Positions 57,966 through 64,000 of a stretch of DNA of 64,000 nucleotides are shown one piece after another. Below the pieces are notes generated by a model. It was given only the letters and a program-made list of their open reading frames with translations. It searched no databases and was not told the origin of the DNA. Position 1 is the first letter of the stretch, and every line of letters begins with the position of its first letter. The stretch spans positions 124,001-188,000 of the forward strand of contig MCFE01000016.1 in assembly GCA_002104905.1 (NCBI GenBank), written 5' to 3'. This DNA is from Basidiobolus meristosporus CBS 931.73 (Eukaryota > Basidiobolomycota > Basidiobolomycetes > Basidiobolales > Basidiobolaceae). The translations under genes were made by a program, and so were the position numbers.

Positions 57966-58751
57966 TGTAGTGGGGTCACAGTGACACCCACTGACAGATG
58001 TGCTCATTCCTATATTTTCTACTTCCCTATATCTCTACTACACTTATATTACTTTTATCCTATTTGTCTTACCCAATCAGTACTATCCCTTAAGCCAGTT
58101 GACTATCACACCTGCTTACCTTATTGCATAAGTTATCCCTCACTTTATGTAAGATTACTAGCTGTAAGTGCTTCTATGTTAGGCAAGTACCTGTGCCAGT
58201 ACCCATGACACATGATCAACCCATGTCACCATCCCTACCATTTTCATACTATATATGGTATCCCTATGTGACCCAAGTTTCATAATACTGATTCCTGATT
58301 GGTTGGATGTGCTGTGGCTCTTAGAACCTTCCGGCACCTACTTAGAATACTCTTAGCTCATTCTGATGTCATTAAGATTTCTATTGATCTCCAGAACCTT
58401 CTGGAACACCATGATTAGTAATCACTTGGCCAGTGAGAAAAGTATATAAGGGAGGCTATCCCTCAACAATAAATCATCATCCCTTTGATCAGTATACCAA
58501 CTTGTTGATTAGTGTGATCACTGCTACCTGCTGCAACCTGAACTTCCAACCCCAGACCACAGGACACTCCCAGGAAACCACACTGACTGCCAACTGACCT
58601 TGGAGGCACTACTTGTGAGCAATACTCAGAATAGGTATCTTTTATAATGTTCGATTCTTTCCCAAGTTTGTACTTGTAAAGGCAAAGATAGTTTTCTGTC
58701 TTTGTAACTATGGACCACAGCTGCATTCTTATCAAGTCCCTGCTGGTGGAG
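57966..58751 (+). repeat. Gypsy 3' LTR, truncated
   Basis: Matches the first ~786 bp of the 5' LTR, then switches at ~58,751 (after CTGCTGGTGGAG) to transposase sequence. The final ~285 bp are missing. Confidence 0.9.
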
Positions 58752-59645
58752 CTTCTCAACAATATCCCTACACTGATGACCAAGTTAGACATGAGGCATT
58801 TCAAACTTAATGAGCCCTTTGAGATACCAGAGAAATTTGAAAGAATTGGCAAGATATCTGAGAGTATCCGCTATCCTCAGTACTTCTCATGGGCTCCAAT
58901 CAATATTTGTACACATATGCAACAATACAAGTGCAAGGACTGGATGAGCTGGATATATATTTATTCAAGTGGCCTTCTGAGGCCATTTCTACCAAGAGTG
59001 CATTGGAAGAATTGGGAGTCATATGTGGACATTGTAGGAATATTTATCCAGAAGCAGATCACCAATGCCAACTTGACACATTTACAGCTTTTGTGCAAAG
59101 AGTGTGTGATGGGATTTGAGCAGCTATACTACAAACATAAAGATGAACACATAGATCTCTGCTGCTACTGTATCCATTCTTCACTCCATCTTGCTTGGTG
59201 TGTGGAGAATATTAGGCCTTGCTTCACCTTTGTGGAGTTTCCTATGGAGCAGATGTGTGGGGAGATAGGACAACAAGTCAAGCTGCAGGTACTACCATAT
59301 ACCAACCTCATCAAGAATATTACCTTCAGGTCTGTCATGGATGTGATGAGTTGGCACATGAAGGACAGCCAGAAAGAGATGGAAAATACTGAGGACAGAT
59401 GTGCACTTGGAGACACCTATGCCTATGGCATTAAGAAGCTAAGCAGCCCCAATGCATGGGTAACCAGTAAAGTAATGCAGAGTTGGGTTGCATGTAACAG
59501 GCAATTAATTTTTATTAGGAAAACTTTACCAAGGTATGCCAGATTTCTCTTGGTCACAAGCCAATTTTACACCATTCACTACAATATTCACACAAACAAG
59601 AGCCAGAATGCACCTGTAAGGGGGACTAGAATCCAGCAGGGATAA
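58710..59645 (+). CDS. Chimeric LTR-transposase open reading frame
   Basis: 311 codons uninterrupted. The first 14 or so residues (MDHSCILIKSLLVE) come from the gypsy 3' LTR; the rest is the Tnp2-like C-terminal region, starting LLNNIPTLMTKLDMRHFKLN and including DLCCYCIHSSLHLAWCVEN. This is the longest intact transposase-related frame in the window. It lacks the N-terminal zinc finger and the GHNG..C..C core, so it cannot be a complete transposase. The LTR could supply a promoter and the start codon. Whether it is expressed is unknown; chance preservation of a young fragment is the simpler reading. Confidence 0.5.
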   Translation: MDHSCILIKSLLVELLNNIPTLMTKLDMRHFKLNEPFEIPEKFERIGKISESIRYPQYFSWAPINICTHMQQYKCKDWMSWIYIYSSGLLRPFLPRVHWKNWESYVDIVGIFIQKQITNANLTHLQLLCKECVMGFEQLYYKHKDEHIDLCCYCIHSSLHLAWCVENIRPCFTFVEFPMEQMCGEIGQQVKLQVLPYTNLIKNITFRSVMDVMSWHMKDSQKEMENTEDRCALGDTYAYGIKKLSSPNAWVTSKVMQSWVACNRQLIFIRKTLPRYARFLLVTSQFYTIHYNIHTNKSQNAPVRGTRIQQG

Positions 59646-60240
59646 GAAATATATTGGCTGAATACCAAAAAGTTCTTTGCAGATATTCAGGAGGTATTCA
59701 TGGCAGAAGTGGTGGCAACCAAGCATATGTTTGCAAGATGTATATGTTGCCAGCAATAAAAGTATATGGCAGCTTTGCAAGCATCACACCAAAAAGCTGT
59801 AAAGTTGAGGTGATAGAAGTATGTCAATTGCCGCAGGTGTGCATGTTTGTAGAGGTTACTAAGCAGGAGGCCACAGTAATTTTTTGATTCAAACTATACA
59901 TGTAATACTCAAGGTAGTAGTGGGTAAGCAAGTAAAGAGGGGTGATTCTATGGTGGAATATATGAATTGTGCAAGGGGAGGTAGAAAAAGCTAATACCAT
60001 TTGGTGAATTGGTACAGTAGTATTATACAGAACCAGCTATAGGCCACCATACTGCTGTTATAATGCAAACAGATGCATGCAAAGAGGCTGGTAAAGCACT
60101 GTCAAGTTTTTTGTTGTATAAGGCAATTGGATTTACTGGCCAGTTAGTTCCACTCAAGTAGTTGTAGAGCGCATTAAGACTGTAACAATGCCATGCCACC
60201 CTTTGTAAAACACTGTACAAACACTGTTATATCTTATCAA
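59646..60240 (+). pseudogene. Transposase C-terminal extension, broken
   Basis: Frame 59,654-59,887 (AEYQKVLCRYSGG...KVEVIEVCQLPQVCMFVEV) corresponds to 17,470-17,700 of copy A. Stops and shifts separate it from the chimeric frame. Confidence 0.65.
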
Positions 60241-60402
60241 CTTTGTTTGGCTATATAATTAGCAAAACATTGTTGTGATCCCATTGCAAGATTGTGTAGA
60301 TGGTCATTAATTCCAAGCTGCTGGTATTATAGTGGTCTGCTGATGGGATCTTGACAGCTGATCTACATTAGATCCACCTGTGAGACCAAATATTTTTTGT
60401 TG
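60241..60402. other. Right non-coding end of a Tnp2-type transposon
   Basis: Matches 18,060-18,221, ending GAGACCAAATATTTTT before copia sequence. Confidence 0.5.
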
Positions 60403-60942
60403 GGAAAGGAACTGCTAATATCTAATTAAGGTATATCTATAAGGATTTGGAACCAGATCTTTTGGGATACTCTGATGCTCATTGGGAACAAAATTTAGCA
60501 GACAGAAGATCCACAGCAGGATACACCATTCTCTACTGTACAGGAGCAATTTCATGGACTTCAAGAATACAACCAAATGTAGCACTTTCCACCACAGACG
60601 CAGAATGTATGGCAGCCTGTGATGCTACAAAAGAAGCAATGTGGTGAAGAAGGCTCTTTAATGACTTAGTCTTATGTCAAAAGCACCTATTACTTTATAT
60701 CAAGATAATCAAGGATGTATACAATTAGGTAGAAATCTAACTTTTCAGGCTAGAACTAAGCACATAGATATTGGATACCATTTCATACATAAAGCTATAG
60801 CAAATAATTTAGTTAACTTTGCTTAGTGTCCAACAGATGAAATGATTGCAGACATATTTACCATACCATTAGCTAGAGACAAATTTGAGTACCATAGGTC
60901 ACAATTAGGACTAGTCAGTAAGAACATTTATTTGAGTGGGAG
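60403..60942 (+). pseudogene. Copia RNase H fragment
   Basis: Open at 60,447-60,647: LLGYSDAHWEQNLADRRST, ISWTSRIQPNVALSTTDAE, ACDATKEAMW, the typical copia Pol end. Further pieces to a PSARDKFEY-like end near 60,880 and a GAGTGGGAG purine tract at 60,934-60,942 lead into the LTR. Confidence 0.85.
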
Positions 60943-61291
60943 TGTTGTACAAGTTTGCAAATCTACTTAAATACTCACCTGACTTAGTCACTTAGATCAT
61001 TACCTACAAGTCTTAAAGAATACTGGCCAAATTCCTTATTGGGATTTACTTGGAATATTTTCACCAAGACATCAGGTACCTAGAACATGAAAATTAGATG
61101 GGTTGTCCAAACAGCCACATACTTTGCATGCACATTGTCAGGACCTTCCTAAGCATATTAGAAGTGTTTGCTTTGCCAAGGCCATGTTAATGTCTAAAAA
61201 CTACTCTTACGTTTGACAAGGCATTAAGTGAAAGCCACATAATCAACTTGCTGTCCCAATCACTTCCAATATCTCAAAGACTCTTACAACA
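60943..61291 (+). repeat. Copia LTR, plus orientation
   Basis: 349 bp, TGTTGTACAAG...CTCTTACAACA, 3' LTR of the fragment before it. Confidence 0.85.
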
Positions 61292-62119
61292 CAGACTTGG
61301 TAGCCAGCTTCATCCAGCTTTTCAGTGGGGAATATAGTCCATTAGTAGCTGTAGCAAACATTTCAGAGAATGAGAACTTGGGGCACACAACCTCTTGTAA
61401 GAGTATTCTACATGTTGTTAATGATTAGTAGAACAAGCAGATTTTATGGTAGGCACTTGATAAAATCTTGAATGTAAAGTAGCATATATACTTTTGAATA
61501 ATCTTGGCAAAATAAGTGTGTGAAAGAGCTAAGGAAGGTCTCCAGAGTATGTGTGCAGAGGTTGGGGCTGCTTCAGTTGCTTTGAGATTATTCATGTACT
61601 AAGTGCTTGATGTTTGGGTGAAGTATTACAAATGAATCCTAACAGGGAAGTTGGGCAGCATTCTATAATGCTTGTAGACTATCAACTAGGATACTGAGTT
61701 AGATGAACATCTAGGTGCAATTACAGAACTCACAACAGTTGGATCCATCCAGCTTTTCAGCAGAGGGAAATACCAGGTATGGTAGTAGTCAGCACTAGAG
61801 GGCATAACAGCCATGGGCTGATTACATGTTATAATAGTTTTGCAGAAACTAGAATTATGTGGGGGAGTAAGTAGATTGTACAAATTAGTAAGAACAAACA
61901 CCTAAAGTGTTTTGAGTAAGGTCTTGACAGTATGTGTGCAGATTTTGGGACTGTTTGAACAGCTTTGGGATTCTTCATGTCTTGGGTACCTGATATTTTG
62001 GTGGAATATTCTAATGAAGTCCTGAGTGGGAATGAAACCAGAGTTTTCTAAGATCTATGGACTATAATTTAGGTGGCCAAGTCAAGTCAGTACTGAGGTG
62101 AAATACTCAAATTCACAAC
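61292..62119 (-). repeat. Stack of copia leader-LTR units
   Basis: Two minus-strand units, each a decayed gag start plus primer site followed by an LTR: leader 61,292-61,392 with LTR 61,393-61,737, and leader 61,738-61,826 with LTR ~61,827-62,119. The second is more decayed. The primer sites have drifted (GGGGCACACAACC in the first). Confidence 0.7.
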
Positions 62120-62699
62120 CAGCCATAAATACCTGCTCTCCCTGTCACTTCCAGTATCTCCAGACTGCAAATGCAAAGATGTCCAAGTAATATTATATAT
62201 CATCGATCACTATTTATCTTGGCAGATATAATTGCTCAATTGGGTGAAAGTAGCACAGATGCCAAGTTATATCAGCTTGGACACTTGGAACTCTGTTTTT
62301 TAGATTTGTTTATTTCCTGTCCTAGGCCTTGGCTGGACACATGAGCTTTTTCACCCAAATACCAGGTGTCCAGATCATCAAAAATCACAAAGCTGCCAAA
62401 ATATTCCAAGCTTTCTGCATATGCATTTGAAATGATGCTGAGCATACTCTACATATTCCTACAGTATTGTAGAAGTATGAATACTGCTCTGATGTTTGAT
62501 AGATTGTCAAGTAAAGATCACTTATGTGATTGTGGAACCTGCTAAAGATTATCTTGCATTACTTTGCCAGGACCTTTTGGAACATTTATCAGGTAGTATT
62601 AATGTAGGTATATATCAATATGATTGAAAACCTACCATTGTCTTGAAGTATTACTCAAGCCTGGCCCATAGAATCCGGTATTGATTCAGAGTCATTGAG
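62120..62699. other. Right margin of the transposon island
   Basis: Contains weak plus-strand copia LTR similarity near 62,130-62,165 and 62,330-62,590. Composition returns to host type at about 62,700. Confidence 0.45.
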
Positions 62700-63159
62700 C
62701 TAGTACATCCTTTCCCAGCTGTGACAATTTACAGAATCCACATTTGGTGGCCTCATCGATGTAGCCAAACCATTTTGGAGGTTTGTTTCCCTCTTACAAC
62801 AAACAGGCCATGTAGTATCTGGATCAATTCCAAGCACCCAAATCAAATCACTAGGCACATCCTGTGCGCACATGTAATGATGCCATCCGCGGAGTTTGTT
62901 ACTCGGCATCCACCGCAGCTGCATCTGAATGCTCTGCATCTCAGTAGGAGAGGTGAGCACGCCACACAGAACTTGCGTACCGAATCGAAGCGAAACGGCG
63001 CGGTGAGCTAAATACCACCAGATTACAGCATTCCTACCTCAAGAAATACTTCCTCCCGAATTAATGTAAACTTCCCGAGTCATCATTATCCCAACCGATG
63101 TGTAGATCCCAGGAGACCAAGTGGGTTCGGAGCATCAACCCAACAAATACTCCTGCGCA
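62700..63159 (-). other. Host-type sequence with a doubtful minus-strand frame
   Basis: A frame of 86 codons at 62,700-62,960 (with MPSNKLRGWHHYMCAQDVP) has host-like CpG content but no recognised motif. It could be a downstream exon of the gene at 63,160-63,426, cut off by the transposon island, but no splice pair was convincing. Confidence 0.3.
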
Positions 63160-63426
63160 TCAGACCTTCATGATCTTACACCGAAAGCTGCATGTGACGC
63201 TCCGTTGGAACAGCACAGCAAATAGTGACGAGGAACCATGAGTCCCCGAGGATAAAAATAGCCACCCCAGAAATACACCGGTGCCCATAACAAGTACATT
63301 GTTCAAATGATTGTGTAGGACGAGTTCCCGAATGGAAGCGAGAGTGTCAACAAAAGGGCTCATTGGTGGAGGTCTGGGGATTGAAAAAAGTGGGATTCCA
63401 TCCAGTTGTTTGTCGTCGTACAACAC
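63160..63426 (-). CDS. Hypothetical small membrane protein, doubtful
   Basis: 88 codons. One hydrophobic segment near residues 43-60 (NNVLVMGTGVFLGWLFLSSG) follows a Pro-rich stretch (IPRPPPMSPF). A GTAAGA near the 3' end (63,175-63,180, minus strand) could be a 5' splice site, in which case the true protein continues elsewhere. Divergent from the GH17 gene, with ~270 bp between starts. Family not recognised. Confidence 0.3.
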   Translation of the reverse strand: MLYDDKQLDGIPLFSIPRPPPMSPFVDTLASIRELVLHNHLNNVLVMGTGVFLGWLFLSSGTHGSSSLFAVLFQRSVTCSFRCKIMKV

Positions 63427-63699
63427 ACCTCGACCAACATCGTAAATTTACGCGTCCGATGAAACGGATGGGACACCGCCCATCCGAACGAGAATCAGTC
63501 CAAGAGGGAATCTATTATTATCGGGTCCCATATATGGACGAATCATCGTACAATCATCCGTGTTGGAGATACGACGTCACACGAACGGAGAGGCTTGTAG
63601 CTGGTTCGCTACCAGATCGTCCTTGCCCATATTTAAGGTGGCCACAGGTTGGGGTCTGGAAGCAGCAGCATCTCCATCCCTGTGTACGTCTTTGCTAAC
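63427..63699 (+). promoter_or_regulatory. Upstream region of the GH17 gene
   Basis: Contains CATATTTAAG at 63,629-63,638, a TATA-like box about 65 bp before the start codon. A plus-strand frame at 63,363-63,698 overlaps this region and is probably chance. Confidence 0.4.
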
Positions 63700-64000
63700 A
63701 TGGTGAATACGAAAACCCCGCGTCGAATGAGAAACATCATTATTGGCTTGGTGGTAGTGATTGTACTTGCAGTGGTAGGCGGAGTGATAGGGTACCTGGT
63801 GACCAGGAATAAGAAAACCTCTCATAATGGCATCACTATTGACCCTAACCTACACCAATCGTTTTGGGGGATCAACTATACCCCTTTGAAGTCCCAATAC
63901 CCAGGCTGTGGTAGCAAGCAGCAGGATATCACCGACGACATCAAGGTTCTATCCCAGCTTACTTCCAGACTACGGCTGTATGGAATGGACTGCAACCAGG
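63700..64000 (+). CDS. Glycoside hydrolase family 17 beta-glucanase-like protein, 5' end
   Basis: The first 100 codons are in the window and the gene continues past the edge. A basic start (MVNTKTPRRMRN) is followed by a hydrophobic segment of ~22 residues (13-34) and then RNKK: a signal-anchor (type II membrane) layout. The catalytic domain begins with QSFWGINYTPLKSQYPGCG and runs to TSRLRLYGMDCNQ, the conserved opening of fungal GH17 enzymes (beta-1,3-glucanases and transferases of cell-wall remodelling, related to BtgC/Scw types). Start choice: in-frame TAA at 63,634-63,636 and no Met between it and 63,700. The catalytic Glu residues lie outside the window. Confidence 0.85.
   Translation, partial: MVNTKTPRRMRNIIIGLVVVIVLAVVGGVIGYLVTRNKKTSHNGITIDPNLHQSFWGINYTPLKSQYPGCGSKQQDITDDIKVLSQLTSRLRLYGMDCNQ

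Larger units (their letters stand above)
51866..58751 (+). mobile_element. Gypsy (Ty3-like) retrotransposon, near full length, inactive
   Basis: 5' LTR 51,866-52,935, primer site, gag, protease, RT, RNase H, integrase in the Ty3/gypsy order, purine tract, and a 3' LTR from 57,966 truncated at ~58,751. The first ~320 bp of the two LTRs differ at roughly a dozen sites, so the insertion is not very young. Confidence 0.93.

Noticed and set aside
8600-62700. Classic RIP (CpA to TpA) as the sole cause of decay
   Set aside because: The dominant signal is loss of CpG, with TGA from CGA; CpA and TpG remain abundant. RIP aimed at CpG cannot be excluded without counts.

Overview
The window reads as nuclear DNA of a fungus, probably an early-diverging (zygomycete-grade) lineage. 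The evidence is a Prs1-type phosphoribosyl pyrophosphate synthetase with a 55-bp GT-AG intron and a CTAAC branch site, fungal-style seven-transmembrane receptors, and the 5' end of a membrane-anchored GH17 beta-glucanase. The exact taxon cannot be fixed from these genes alone.

Layout. About 1-8,600 is host gene space, where CpG is ordinary. It holds two head-to-head copies of one 391-codon receptor gene, forming a large inverted repeat (arms ~1.45 kb) around a ~460-bp spacer, then the PRS gene, then a small putative secreted protein. About 8,600-62,700 is one ~54-kb island of nested, mostly dead transposable elements that is almost free of CpG. About 62,700-64,000 returns to host-type sequence and ends inside the GH17 gene.

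The island contains: (i) at least six full or partial copies of a DNA transposon with a Tnp2/CACTA-like transposase on one strand and a divergently transcribed accessory protein of unknown function on the other (best copies ~11.0-18.2 kb and ~37.4-43.2 kb); (ii) a Ty1/copia family (~348-bp LTRs, TGTTGTAA...TTACAACA) whose primer site matches the anticodon arm of initiator tRNA-Met, so it probably uses half-tRNA priming; (iii) a Ty3/gypsy element with 1,070-bp LTRs at 51,866-58,751, whose gag-pol is cut mostly by TGA codons where Arg (CGA) is expected; (iv) older copia and gypsy remains; (v) three kinds of solo LTR with clean 4- or 5-bp target duplications; (vi) non-autonomous foldback/MITE elements with shared GACTTGTTCC termini, TA duplications and arrays of TGCC repeated about every 10 bp.

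The insertion order can be read in places. The Tnp2 elements were hit by gypsy, copia and MITE insertions, and the copia element was itself hit by an LTR and a MITE. The most notable signals are the phased TGCC arrays, the two-gene divergent transposon, the CpG-free but still open retrotransposon gag, and the homogenised receptor palindrome.
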